Assembly: GCA_036873755.1 (NCBI GenBank)
Contig: JAVTVY010025399.1
Location: 46,558 to 110,557, forward strand
Direction: 5' to 3'
Origin: Hanleya hanleyi
Lineage: Eukaryota > Mollusca > Polyplacophora > Lepidopleurida > Hanleyidae
Length of the DNA: 64,000 bases
The position numbers and the translations under genes are program-made. Under the pieces are notes generated by a model. That model was not told the origin of the DNA. It searched no databases and saw only the letters and a program-made list of their open reading frames with translations. This document shows positions 20,232-32,127 of this stretch, in pieces (the first letter of the stretch is position 1; every line of letters begins with the position of its first letter).

Positions 20232-22395
20232 TCAGTCATCCTGATCTGATAAAACATAATCATCAGTTAACATCAGCTCCTCAAATATTTTAATGATGAA
20301 GCTGATGACATTTTTGGCTTGGTCATATGACCAAACTTTACTCAATAGCATAACATCATCAGGTGAAAACAGCTCATGACATTTGGAGATGATATCCTCT
20401 ATAACTTCCAAGATGAAGCCATGGATTAGATTAGGATTAACAAAGGTTGCATGGACTTCAGATGAAAGAGTTTCTCTGTATGTCATCAGTTCTGCTCTAA
20501 GCAGGTCCCTCTGATGCTGAACCACATCGCGGACTAGGTTTTCACCAACGTCTACATGTAGAGTGTCTGGTGTATCCATTTCCGTGGATATAAAAGAAAT
20601 GTACGGAAGCTCAACACATGAACCACAATTGCACTCAGCTGTGCAGAAGTCACAACACATGTGGATTGGGTCAAGTTTCTCAATATCATGGACGCAATAA
20701 GATTCCAACAGAACCTTCCTTCTATATTTTTCTGTGTTCCTTACATAGTATAGCATCTCCTCGTCAACATTGTCTCAATTGTCTCTTATGATAGATCAAA
20801 AGATGTTTGGATTCCTCTCCATCACGCCCCGCACTCCCTAACTGCTGAACAAAAGTGTCCAAGTCCTGTGCTGGTCCATAGTTTACCACATTCGTCACAC
20901 CCTTGAAATTAACACCCATCCCAGCAGAATTGGTGCAAATCAGAACTCTGATTTTGCCGTCTTCTTTACACGTGTCATCTTTAATGAGTGCCTTAACATT
21001 CTCGGGAGTGTGGCTGTGATACATATTAAAGTAAGGACAGTTGCGACCTAGAGAGTGAAAGAATGCCCGATTAACTGCAACACAGTCTGAAATAGATTTA
21101 CAAAAAATAATGTACCTAGGACAATTTGTCCCATCCTTCTCAATTTGCTGTATCAACCACCTGAACGTTGTAGATTCTTCTCGACTGCCAATAACACATT
21201 CCACATGTAATTTAATGTTGGGCCGGTCCGTACTTTCCACAATAACCTCTGTTTTTTCACCTTTCATACACAAGCTTTTCATGATGGTTTTCCTCGCTTT
21301 CGGGCTTGCTGTTGCTGTCAGTGCAATCATGGGTACAGTTGTTAGGGAGCGTAGTTCACCAATACAGGAAAACCAGACTCTGAACGCCTTTTTCTCATTT
21401 TGATCTTCACCCCTGGAAATAGAAATCAATACATCATAATTTATTGACCCCATCAATATAAGCAAATGCATAGAATCCATTGTACCAAAAATCTTTTTTA
21501 TTTAGAATACATATTAAGCATGAGCACCAACCAGCTGCCTTGATTAATAATAGCTGCCTTGAGCTAAATATTCATCTCCTCAGCTTCTTGTTTTTATACC
21601 GCCTTAGTTATATTCACTCTCCTAAATTATCATTTCACTCTTCAAAATTTCTTCTCTCATTTTCAAGGAGTGAGTAGGATTTAACGGCATTACATTTTTC
21701 GAGGGGAAGGCCTTAGTAACGCAGGCCTATAATGGGTAATCTTACAGTATATGTATATATACATGCCTCAATGATGGAGACAGACTTCATTTAATATTAT
21801 GATGAAGTTAAAAGTAGAAATGAAACAAGCGAGTCAATTGTTCACAAAAATAAGAGGCTAATAAACTGATAACAGCCAAAATATAATTTATCAAACATAT
21901 TCTGCCATTTTTTTTTATAGGAGATTTGTTTGAAATTGAAGAAACTTACCACAAATATACTGTGTGTGCCTCGTCAACAACCACCGCACATAAACGGTCC
22001 TGGTATGTTGGCGATTTCCACACTGACCGATAATGGTCATCTCCAACGATTTTCTCTGGATTCCCAAAGACAATTTGGAATTTCCCTTCCTCAATTCCTC
22101 TGTCTTCTTCTTTGGATCTTCCGATGAAAGTGGCAGGTATCCCCAGTTGGTTCAGTGCTTGAACCTGCTCTTCCATGATGGACAGAAGCGGGGAAATCAC
22201 CAGAACAATCATTGCCTCCTCGAACGTGAGCGGTAGTGCTTGATAGCACAATGATTTACCTCGGCCAGTTCTAACACATAACAAGATGTCCTTATTCCCC
22301 TTCTTGAAACAATCAATAGCTCTCTTCTGAACGTCATTCAAGGATTCAATGTGAAACATCTCGGCGATCTTCTCAAACATGTTGCTTGACGCCAT
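20232..22395 (-). pseudogene. RecQ-like DNA helicase, two exons, one 1-bp frameshift
   Basis: Exon 1 runs from 22,395 (ATG in AAAGATGGCGTC) to 21,950, with donor GTAAGT. It holds the Walker A RTGRGKSLCYQ, ISPLLSIMEEQ and the VVVDEAH box. Exon 2 starts at 21,412 after a TTCCAG acceptor; the phases join in the expected place as TVYLW then GED. It continues with motif III-like ALTATAS, the second RecA domain (YIIFCKSISDC, ICTNSAGMGVNFKGV, QQLGSAGRDG) and a C-terminal region with paired cysteines (CCDFC, CNCGSC) that may bind zinc. It ends at 20,232. An extra C near 20,771 shifts the frame just after RQLR, so exon 2 is read in two frames. RecQ enzymes unwind DNA with 3'-5' polarity in repair. Either the copy is dead or the base is an error. 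The splice sites look functional. Confidence 0.75.
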
Positions 22396-22600
22396 CTTTA
22401 AAATACAACCGACGAGCACACGAGACAGACGATTTCATTGGCCAGCGCGGGGGAAACTTCCAAACAGGATTGTCTCCCTTCAGATATTCGTCTGTTGAGG
22501 CTGATAGGTGGCGCCGTGTGAAATACATGCCGAATCATAGCTAGCATCTAAGGGTAGTGTTTAGTGAAACGGGAAATGCCTTTAGCAATCTAAGATGACA
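22396..22600 (-). promoter_or_regulatory. Promoter-like region of the RecQ-like gene
   Basis: Upstream of the ATG on the minus strand, an inverted CCAAT box (CATTGGCC, about 22,436-22,443) lies in a locally GC-rich stretch. The start codon itself sits in AAGATGGCG, the YY1-type downstream element. The second RecQ-like gene at 59.15 kb has the same start context. Confidence 0.4.
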
Positions 22601-23264
22601 AACAGTAACACGCACAAACCCCAACAGTGAGTCTTCCCACAGAGTAAACATTTACTACCCCCGAGGGAGCCTCACTCTAAAGGTGAATACTATATATATC
22701 CACAGTACGACAATACACTCTCTCTTGCAGTGAACCACAGGTGCAGGCTAAACAATAGCCCAGTTCTAGCCTGACCGGTTGCTGTATAACGACAAGGAAC
22801 AAAAGAACATAGAACAAAGACTTTAATATGTACATGCATTTAGCCCAGCTCAATATACACGAACATGTGCAAATCGACCCAAGCTAAACTGAACGAAAAA
22901 CGAACCAACATCAAACCAAACCAAACAAGAAAATATATTACACCTGTATCTACAAACAGCGAGCAGAAGAAAGAGACAGAAAACAATCCGCCCACCGTCT
23001 CAGTCACAAAGACCGAGACGGTAGTAATGGCAGCTCTCTGCCTTCCCGAACCAGGCTAACCTGACTAAGTCAGAAAAACGCCCTGAACAGCAAAAACTGA
23101 GAAATAATTCTAAACTTTCAGCACAGGTATTTGCCAAAAGTATTCACAAAATATATTACACAAAAATCAGAGCTAAGATCAGCTGAAATCCGCAGAATTA
23201 GACAAATTTCTCGAAAGTGAAAACACGTCCGACCGATCTCCCAATCTCTCTACATCCGGGCTCC
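22600..23264 (-). mobile_element. LINE fragment: 5' UTR
   Basis: Matches the 5' leader of the longer LINE at about 33,650-34,387 (shared words GAGTAAACAT, ACGAAAAACGAACCAAC, TTCACAAAATATATTACACA, CTCTCTACATCCGGGC). The fragment stops before ORF1 on the lower side. On the upper side it joins directly to an ORF2 fragment that should lie 5 kb away. Confidence 0.75.
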
Positions 23265-23664
23265 TCGTGACATGGAATATACCTTGGGACCGGCTCCTGT
23301 TTTAGTAAACATTAGTGGGTTAATCGTGTATGACCGATCCTACATCGTCAAATCATGGCCTGATCGAAACGTTTCGACTGTTCAGATGCGTATAACCAAC
23401 AGTTTTTTTCTGAACGCGTGAAGTTTGTTATTATCCATAGTATCCCATAAAGATTGAAACAGCTTTCTTACATAAGCGCCGATAGATGGTCTGAAATCGC
23501 TGTATGAGATTCCAACAGAATCAACTTCTTCATCTAGAGCTGCCTTAACCAATCTATCAGCTTCACTATTGCCTTTGATGTCAACGTGACTAGGCATCCA
23601 ACAAAACACAATATCTATCTGTTGATCAAATATAGTGTCACATAATTGTAGAATTTTCAAGATG
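23265..23664 (-). pseudogene. LINE fragment: RNase H part of ORF2
   Basis: Similar to 28,540-28,935 of the long LINE. On the minus strand it encodes part of the RNase H domain (DIVFCWMPSHVDIKGNSEAD) and the following region, with differences from the full copy and frame damage at its lower end. It abuts a Helentron coding fragment at 23,665. Confidence 0.75.
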
Positions 23665-23865
23665 GAACCACCTAGATGAGCAGCACAGAAGCTAAGAAAG
23701 CGCAGAGTATTAGGATATACCAGCAAGATGACCAGCACAGGGAAGCTATGAAAGCGCAGAGCATTCGGAAATATAATGCTGCAAAATTAAACCGACTTAA
23801 GGAGAGAAACAATATGGAGAAATTTCAGCTGCCTTCAAAGATGAAGTGTGTCATGGTCCTGACTG
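23665..23865 (+). pseudogene. Helentron protein, N-terminal fragment with AQSIRKY repeats
   Basis: The plus frame has repeated basic words (EAKKAQSIRIYQ, REAMKAQSIRKYNAAKLNR), as in the N-terminal regions of animal Helitron/Helentron proteins. It ends in KDEVCHGPDC (after a frame change near 23,831), where the reading frame is cut by the EnSpm-type transposon at 23,866. The same protein resumes at 51,687 as ICSVCHRRLF. The piece before 23,665 is missing. Confidence 0.7.
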
Positions 23866-23989
23866 CACAGTAAAAAATATAATTTTGATTAAGATTTTAT
23901 TTCCTGAAATATTCTCAAGTGATAAAAATTTTCATGAAATTCCTTGAAATATCTTGGTTTTTCTTGGAAATATTCTCAGGTTCTGCGAA

Positions 23990-24560
23990 CGTTGGGAAAA
24001 TTATTCTTATTTTATCTCACCACAAGAAAGTTGGGCTTATTTTAGTACTATTTTCTTAATCATGTAAGAATGAATTTCTACAATGAGATCAACTTTTCTT
24101 GACTGATAATAACTAAGATTACGTATAGAGAAAATCAATCTTATTTTGTCTTGCCATAAGAAATACGGGTTTATTTCGGGTTTATTTTAGAATTATTTTC
24201 TTAAGTATGAGAATCCATTTCTGGGATGAGATCAAGTTTTCTTGACTGATAATAACTAGTATTAATTACAGAGAAAACTATTCTCATTTTATCTTACCAC
24301 AAGAAATTTGGGCTTATCTTAGTATTATTTTCTTAATCGGGTAAGAATTCATTTCTAGAATGAGATCAAGATTTCTTGTCTGATAATAATTAAGATTAAG
24401 TACAGAGAAAATTAATCTTATTGTGTCTTATCATAAGAAATATGGGTTTATTTTAGAATTATGTTCTTAAGTATGTCACAATTCATCTATGAATGATAAA
24501 TAAGTTCTCACTTGTTCTTACCATATAAAATATGGATTTATTGTATTATTTTAAGTTATC
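23990..24560. repeat. Left subterminal repeat array of the EnSpm element
   Basis: About four units of 133-141 bp, each with ATGAGATCAA, TTTCTTGACTGATAATAACTA and ATAAGAAATATGGGTTTATT-type words (units near 24,083, 24,216 and 24,357). Such arrays near the ends of CACTA elements are binding sites for the transposition proteins in plants; the same role here is inferred. Confidence 0.75.
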
Positions 24561-25421
24561 GTTTCCACTTCTATATGCTGTCTTGCCCACTTATTCACTT
24601 TCTGAGAACCTTCAACATGCATGTTCAGTATGCTAATTGTATTGCATCAAAATGCAGATTTTTGTCCTGAACCCAGGTCCTTCCTCTGTGCAGCAGAGTT
24701 GATTTAAAACAAAAAGTCTGATGCATAAGGAGACTAAAGCACATGCAGTTGAGGGAGTAAACAGGATTTACCTGTAGTCGCCACAGTTAGCACATGACAT
24801 TGTCAGTGAAAATAAAATTAAAGAGTTCAAGAAATCATTTGCATTCCCCTAGCTTTATTTGCCAGTCAAATTAAATACATCTATTGGCGTTGCATTTCAT
24901 GCATACAAAAATATGTCCACGTTCTTAAAAGACAACTCAAATTTAACCTACATCATGTACATATGTATCTACAAATAATGTCTCTTGCATTTCATTAAAT
25001 TCAGACAAACTAAATTATTAGATTAAAAACAATATTTCTAGTCTTGTACTGTTCACACTTATTCTATATATATATCGACATGCACAAAACGTTTCTGAAC
25101 ATCCATATTACCATGATTACATTACAGATGTAATCACATTGTAAGAGTTAATTGCCATATTTACACAGTACCATCAATTTCTTCATTTTCTTAGTATACG
25201 GTATACCACGTGCAAATAAAATCTACATGCCTGAACAATAGTCTCTGAGCGTTGCCATGATGGTACCAAAATTTCAAAGTAATGAAAATTCTGAAATCAT
25301 ACTAACATCATGTACAGTAAACATGGTAAACATGTCAGTAGATAGATAACCTGGTTTCTGGTTTTCATTCAAATTTTCAGATTAAGCTGCATCTATATTT
25401 CGTTCCATGCATGGTCACAAC
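24561..25421. other. AT-rich sequence between left repeats and transposase
   Basis: No gene seen. The transposase frame ends in AAGTAAGTTG at 25,425-25,416, which contains both a stop and a good donor site (CAA|GTAAGT). A short further exon in this stretch is possible, but I could not identify one. Confidence 0.35.
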
Positions 25422-27579
25422 TTACTTGGATTCAAAATTCATAGAAATCAAATCTGTCATGTCGAAATCAGTTGGAATGAACAAATTACCTTGGTGATTA
25501 ACAGTACTGAACACATGGTAATCAATCAAGTTCCTGACATTGCACAGAATATTTGCTTCTGGTTGACTTGACTGTTCTACACAATAAGACTGAAGAATGT
25601 CATTGTATCCCGTTGTTCGAAACATCTGCAGTTCAAAATATATTTCTCTGCCACTGACAATAAAAATTCTGACAATCTTACCAAATTCTGGCAGAATTCC
25701 ATCCTCGGTACCCGCCGCAATGATAGCTCTAGTGCAGATATATTTGATACCGTGGTATATAATATGTGAAGCACTCGAAATCTGCAAACCTTCTTGTCTG
25801 ATCCCAAAGAATAATTGAAGTTTTTGCAAGAAATACTCTCTCAATTCTCCCAAAACTGGAGTCAGTGAACCTGGAATAAATTCTGATGCAAACATAGCAT
25901 GTAATTCATCACCATAGGAATCTAGAGCTTCAATGTTAGTTAGCTCCTCAGCTGCGGTTTTGGCTACATTTTTGAAGTTGTTCTTATTTTTAACAATTCC
26001 TTTCGGAATTTTATTCTTTCCTTCAAATCGCATACACGAGTAGCTGCTAGTGGGACCATGAAGTTTAATACATGATGGTATGTGTGTCAGATAATGTTGC
26101 TTGGGAATAATATTGCATTGTGGGAAACATTCAGTAAAACATTTTAGATGATTTTCTATAATATCCTTAAGATAGCTTAATGTTCCCAAAGATACAACTG
26201 GAGCCATGATAAGTCGAGTCATTTCTATCAATGATGCGCACAAAAGAAAAGGTTTATCATCAGTGTCCACGTTCAGTTTTGCCAACACAAACAAAATAAC
26301 TTTCAATAGCAGTTTCATCTGTGATGCATTTTGCTTCAGTCTGTTGTCTTCGGATCTGATGGTAGTTTGGTGAATTTCAGACGGTTTATCAGTCATATCT
26401 TGATAACCATATTCAAAGTGGTGAAGTTTGTAATTTAGATCACTCAGTGTAAATACACTTTGATTGATATAATGTTTCAAGATTTCTTTCACTTCATATT
26501 GTGCAAGACCTTCATATATAACATGCATAACATCCTGCGGTAGACAATTTGCAATATCAAAATGAGGAATTTCAACCAAACAACTTCTGCGAGTGATACC
26601 GTAACAGGTTGACAGATAACTTCTCATGTAGCTGGTGTCTGCAACTTCAATTTCATTACTCTTTCTAAGATATTCATCATGTGTTCTCTTTTGGAAATCG
26701 TTTTCACAGAAATTAATCTGCATTTGTTCAGGAGTGCAATAGCAACTTCTACATTTCTGACGTGCTAGTCCAACACCTTCTTTAAAGCCACCGATGAGAT
26801 GACTAGCTGGCGTATCTCCGAGCACAAGATATAGGCCTCCCATGAAATTTAACCTCCTCATCCTGTATTCGAAAATTATAACCAATCTGTAGTTTCTTTA
26901 AGTCCTCTATCACTGGCTGTAGAATGCGGTCAATGCCATATTTATCCAGATTATATTTCTCTGTCAGTGCTAGTAGACGAATATTACAAAGCTTTGAACG
27001 GTATCGTCGTGGTAAGTTGCCCAGAGAGTAATAAAAACAACTTAGTTTTCTTGATTTCGATCCCAAGGGACAGCATATCTCAATGTCATCATAATACAAC
27101 AGAATCGATAAAGAATAATCAGTCTGAAATAATGGGTGCTTCCTGTACAGTTGACCATCATAGATATCACATAAATAACCTGCAGTTCTGGGGCATTTCC
27201 TGGTGACCAGTTTGAAAACAATCTCATTTTGAAGGAATTGTTCCAAACTCTCCAAAATTGGTACATGATAGAAATGTTCATTGACTAAACTAATCTTCCG
27301 TTTCATTCCAAACCTGGTCTCCTTCAGAATATTTCCTATATTTATTTCACGAGGTGTGACACGTTTATACTTCTCTCGCATGAATTTGTCCTGTTGGTAA
27401 GCATTGCTGACTTCATTAAAAAGTAGGGGTGGATCACATTCATCCAAAATTTGAGAAACTTCATTACTCAATTCATCAAGTCCTTTGTCCTGTAGCTTGA
27501 TTTGTATCCTCTGTTTTAACACATCTATGGATTGTTGAACAACATTTTGGGACCCAGATATAAGCGATGTGAGCGCTCC
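25422..27579 (-). pseudogene. EnSpm-type transposase, catalytic exon
   Basis: The exon opens at 27,579 after a TTTTTTTAACAG acceptor, in phase with the upstream exon. It encodes about 710 residues: a helical N-part, then LGDTPASHLIGGF, a Cys motif (ARQKCRSCYC), ITRRSCLVEIPHFDIANCLP, QDVMHVIYEG, IPKQHYLTHIP and MRFEGKNKIPKG. The D of GDTPASH, the D of QDVMH and the E of RFEGK are the likely DDE set of metazoan EnSpm transposases. An extra G near 26,840 (in CATGGGAGG) shifts the frame between KFHG and LYLVLGDTP. With the LINE in the first coding exon, this transposase should be inactive unless supplied from elsewhere. Confidence 0.8.
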
Positions 27580-28198
27580 CTGTTAAAAAAACAACATTAA
27601 AATCATATACTAGTATAGGCCATGCCATCTAACGTAGGTAAATAAATACGAGGTTAGGTGAATGTATACACACCGTAAAAGAACTACACAGATTATATTT
27701 AACTACAAGAGGTGTTGTTTTCGCGAGGATTTGGCTTCCTAAAATTGGCAAACTATAATACAGCTAGGCTATGCGAGAAATGTTTCGCGTTACATGCCCG
27801 AAGCACAATATATATGCTGAAAACCCAGAATAATTTCAAAACACTGACTCGGAGCCTTATAATTATTGAATAACAGGGCTGTAAAGTAGTGCATTTATGC
27901 AAATTCGTTATTTCTTTGTAAATATATGGAGATCGACCAGACAAGGTCCAAAATAACGAGTACATGTATTCCTTATAGAAAGCTCCTTGTTCTCGTCTAT
28001 CTTAATATATTCATACGAAAAATAAGACTAAAATAGTAAATATAATGATTTTGTATAATAGCCATTACTTTATACAGCTCTGTTATTTGAGAATTTTGTC
28101 CAGGTTCAAATGTCTTCTGAATTTCTCAGGTACAGTGCTTCACAAACAATGGAGGGGGTGGCATGTTTCGAAGATAATGAATAGACGGTGAATTTTAC
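27580..28198 (-). other. Intron of the transposase gene
   Basis: Bounded by donor CAG|GTAAAA (last exon base 28,199) and acceptor AACAG (exon resumes at 27,579). No feature seen inside. Confidence 0.65.
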
Positions 28199-28248
28199 CT
28201 GATTGAGATGATGTCGATGTTTCATGTGTAAGATGAATTTGGAAGAGG
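28199..28248 (-). pseudogene. EnSpm transposase, 3' end of the first coding exon
   Basis: Encodes SSSKFILHMKHRHHLNQ and ends at a GTAAAA donor. This is the continuation of the exon at 34,841-34,388, displaced 6.1 kb by the LINE. The bases 28,238-28,248 are the left copy of the LINE target duplication. Confidence 0.75.
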
Positions 28249-28377
28249 AGAGAGAGAGAGAATTAGGGTTTAACGTCGCATTCAGCAATATTTCAGCTAT
28301 ATAGCGACGATCAAACAAAATTCTAAGTAATCAATTCAAAAACTCGGTAAACTAATGCGTTAAAACAGGTACAAACA

Positions 28378-31300
28378 TTAAAATTTGTACAACAAACCAA
28401 TCTCTCTCAAATAACCTAAAATACAATCCTCTTTCACTCTGCTAAAAAGATCCTCCAGCGTAGCCGCTCGATAAAAAGTATCTCTTACAGTCTTAAAATC
28501 TATGCAGTCTATGAGAATATGTTTCACCGTGAGATCTTCATGGCAAGGTATACACCTTGGAATCGGCTCCTGTTTTAGTAAATATTCATGAGTAAATCGT
28601 GTGTGACCGATCCTACATCGTCTAATCATGGCCTGGTCGAAACGTTTATGACTGTTCAGGTGAGTATAACCAACCGTTTTTTTGAACTCGTGAAGTTTGT
28701 TATTATCCATAGTATCCCATAAAGACTGAAACAGCTTTCTTACATAAGCGCAGATAGATGGTCTGAAATAGCTGTATGGTATTCCAACAGGGTCAACTTC
28801 TTCATCTAGAGCTGCCTTAGCCAATGTATCAGCTTCAGTGTTGCCTTTGATGTCCACGTGACTAGGCACCCAACAAAACACAATATCTATCTGTTGATCA
28901 AATCTGGTGTCATATAATTGTAGAATTTCCAAGATGGTGGGATGAGTGGAATTTCCATTTTTAATTGCTTTAAGGCATGACAGTGAATCTGAGAATATGA
29001 CATATTTTTTCCTTCTAGTGGATCCAATACCTTCTAAAGCTGATAATAGAGCTTTTGCTTCTGCAGTAAATATGGAACTTTTACCTGGCAGTCGATACGT
29101 TTTAGTTTTGGAACTAAAGATAGTAGCACATGCTACTCTCTCACCATCTTTAGAACCATCGGTATAAATAGCCTGATGTGAACTGTATTTCTCTCTCAAT
29201 AGACCGAATTCTTGTGTATACACGAGCTGGCTCGTGTCTGCCTTTTTATATTTAGTCAGTGAAATATCTACCTCTGGCGTGGCTAACTGCCATGGTGGAG
29301 TTGGCAAGAGCTCGTTAGGTAAAATCTGACTAACTTTAATACCAGCTGCTACAAGGTGTGGTTTCATACGGATTCCAAGAGGTGGAATACTCGAGGATTT
29401 TTGCGAATATAAATCTGCGTACTCGGGGTTGAAAACACAGATATATGCAGGATTTGAGTGGTTCGAACGCAGTTTTGTGATATATTGCAGCGATAATTTA
29501 ATTCTCCGAAGTTCTAAAGGAAATTCATCCGCTTCCACATACAAGCTTTCTTTGGGTGATGTTCTGAACGCACCGAGGCAAAGCCTTAGTTCTTGATGGA
29601 GAATAGGATCTAGCTTTGCCACGTTTGACTTGCTTGCACCATTGTAAACAATAGAACCATAATCGAGTTTGGAACGAACAAGCGATCGATATAAATGAAC
29701 GAGAGTTTGCTGATCTGTCCCCCACTTATAGCTGGCAACGACTTTCAACAAATCTAGAGCTTTCGTGCATTTGGCTTTTAAGCAATTTATATGTGATTTG
29801 AATGTTAGTCGTTGATCAAACAATATGCCTAGAAATTTGACCTCTTTTACCACTTTGATTTCAGTTCCATCTAAGGTAAGTACTGGATCTTCGTGCTGGA
29901 AATATTTTCTGCAAAAGTGTATACAATTTGTCTTTGTTCTGAAGAATTTGAAACCATTTTCTAGACACCATTTCTGAATTCTGTGTAGACAAAGTTGTAA
30001 TGTTCTCTCAATATTGTGTATGCTTTTCCCACTACACGATATATTGAAATCGTCTACAAAAAGTGAGCCATCAATTGAATTATTCAGAACTGCAGCCAAG
30101 CTGTTGATCTTGATACTAAACAGAGTAGTAGACAAACTACTGCCCTGTGGAACACCCTGGTCTTGATCAAAACGATCAGACATAGTTGTACCCAAACGAA
30201 TTTGAAATTGTCTATCATTCAAAAAGTTGAAAATAAAAACGGGTAAACGACCTTTTAATCCCATCTTTTGAAGATCTTTAAGAATCCCGTATTTCCATGT
30301 AGTATCGTAGGCTTTTTCTAAATCAAAAAAGATAGAAACCACATGTTCGTTCTTGGCGAAAGCATTCTTAACATACGAATCTAATCTGACTAAATGATCA
30401 ATGGTACTTCTATTTTTTCGGAAACCAGCTTGAATATCAGTGAGTTTCTTTTCAGTTTCCAGGTACCAAATAAGGCGATCATTTATCATGCGTTCCATGG
30501 TTTTGCAGACACAACTTGTCAGTGAAATCGGACGATAATTACCAGGGTCTGTATGGTCACGACCCGGCTTCGGTACTGGTATAACTATAGCATTGTGCCA
30601 GGACGGAGGAAATTCTTCTCTATACCAAAGTCTATTGAATATACGTAATAGGATTTCTAGAGATGATTCGGGTAGATGTTTCAAAAGCTGATAATGAATA
30701 TTATCAGGGCCTGCAGCAGAATCATGAGCTTTCGTGAGAGAAGCATGAAGTTCTTCAATTGTAAACGAAGCGTTATAGCCTTCATGGTTACCGGAAGTGA
30801 ATTTAATTTCCTTTTTCTCTTCTCTTTTTTGGAAACTTTGAAATTTAGGTACATAATTTTCTGATGAAGAGTTTTTGGCAATTGTTTCTCCTAATTTATT
30901 TGCAATTTCTACTTTGTCAGTAATCACCTGATTTCCATCGTTGAGATGATGAACGCTGGAGCTTTTACCTTTTATTCTTTGGATCATATTCCAAACTTTT
31001 GTTATTGGAGTATGAGTATTTATCTTAGAAACATAATTTCTCCAAGAATCACGTTTATTCTGTTTCATGGTTCTACGAGCTTTAGCTCTTGTAACTCTGA
31101 GATCTTTCAAATTTTCAGGATTAGGATGTCGGCGGAAATATCGTTCAGCCTTCTTCCTACATTTTCTTGCTTCTTTACAGTCATCATTAAACCAAGGTTT
31201 CTTAATATGTGCAACTCCTGAAGATGTGGGAATGGTTTGGTTGGCAATTTCTATCAACATATCTGAGAATAGCTGTATAGGATCTGAAGCATCAGCGAAG

Positions 31301-32127
31301 GAGACTGATTGTAGTTTTTGTGAACAAAGCTTTTCAAACTCGGGCCAGTTTGCTTTCTTGAAATTAAACCTTGTGAAATGTGGGTCATCAGCTGAATGAA
31401 CAGCTTTTAGGACAGTGGGAAAGTGATCACTTCCACAAAGGTCATCATGAACAGAAGAAAATTCTTCAAGAATAGGAAGGTCGCAAAGTGAGATATCCAA
31501 TGCTGAATAGGTTCCATGAGCCGAGGACAAATGTGTATAAGAACCATCATTAAAAATACACAACGAATTATTTCATATAAAATTTTCGAGAATTTTACCT
31601 TTACAATTGTCTTCATTATCCCAGAGGATGTTACGACCGTTAAAATCACCCATCAATAAACAAGGTTTCGGGAGCTTATCGTAAAGATCTTGAAGTTCAT
31701 TTAGCCGGAGACTACCAGAAGAAGGTATGTACAACGTGCATAATGTGAAAACAGAATTCAAGGTAATACGAACTGCTACAGCTTGTAAATCTGTCACTAA
31801 ATCAACAGGACTGTGTAACACACCCATTTTAACCAATATTGAGGAACCGCCAGTAGCTTTTCCATTTTCGTCTAAAGCGTAGGAATGATAAGGTGTGTAT
31901 TGGCGAAATTTAAATTTATCTTTATCTGCTTTCTTCAGAAAGGTCTCGTTGAGACAAAAAGCTGATGGTTCATAATCTTGAGTTAATAATTGGAGTTCAT
32001 TTAAATTTGGCCAAACTCCTCTGCAATTCCACTGAACGATAGTTGGTGGCTGAGCCATCTTCAGTCCGTATATAGAAATAAAACACAAAGCTGCCCAAGC
32101 CAATATATATAAGGTTAGCTTAGCCAT
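28378..32127 (-). pseudogene. LINE ORF2: endonuclease, reverse transcriptase, RNase H
   Basis: About 1,250 codons from ATG 32,127 to the stop at 28,378, with one in-frame TGA at 31,573-31,575, most likely a mutated CGA codon. Apurinic-type endonuclease: QWNCRGVWPN, CLNETFL, MGDFNGRNILW. Reverse transcriptase: PVPKPGRDHTDPGNYRPISL, ASVAGFRKNRS-like region QAGFRKNRS, GVPQGSSLS and catalytic LFVDDFN. RNase H: AIYTDGSKDG, TAEAKALLSALE, FSDSLSCLKAI, WVPSHVDIKGNTEAD. A C-terminal motif CIPCHEDLTVKHILIDC follows. The start overlaps the ORF1 stop as TAATG, which suggests re-initiation after ORF1. The presence of RNase H places it in the I/Nimb-like part of the LINE tree. Confidence 0.9.
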
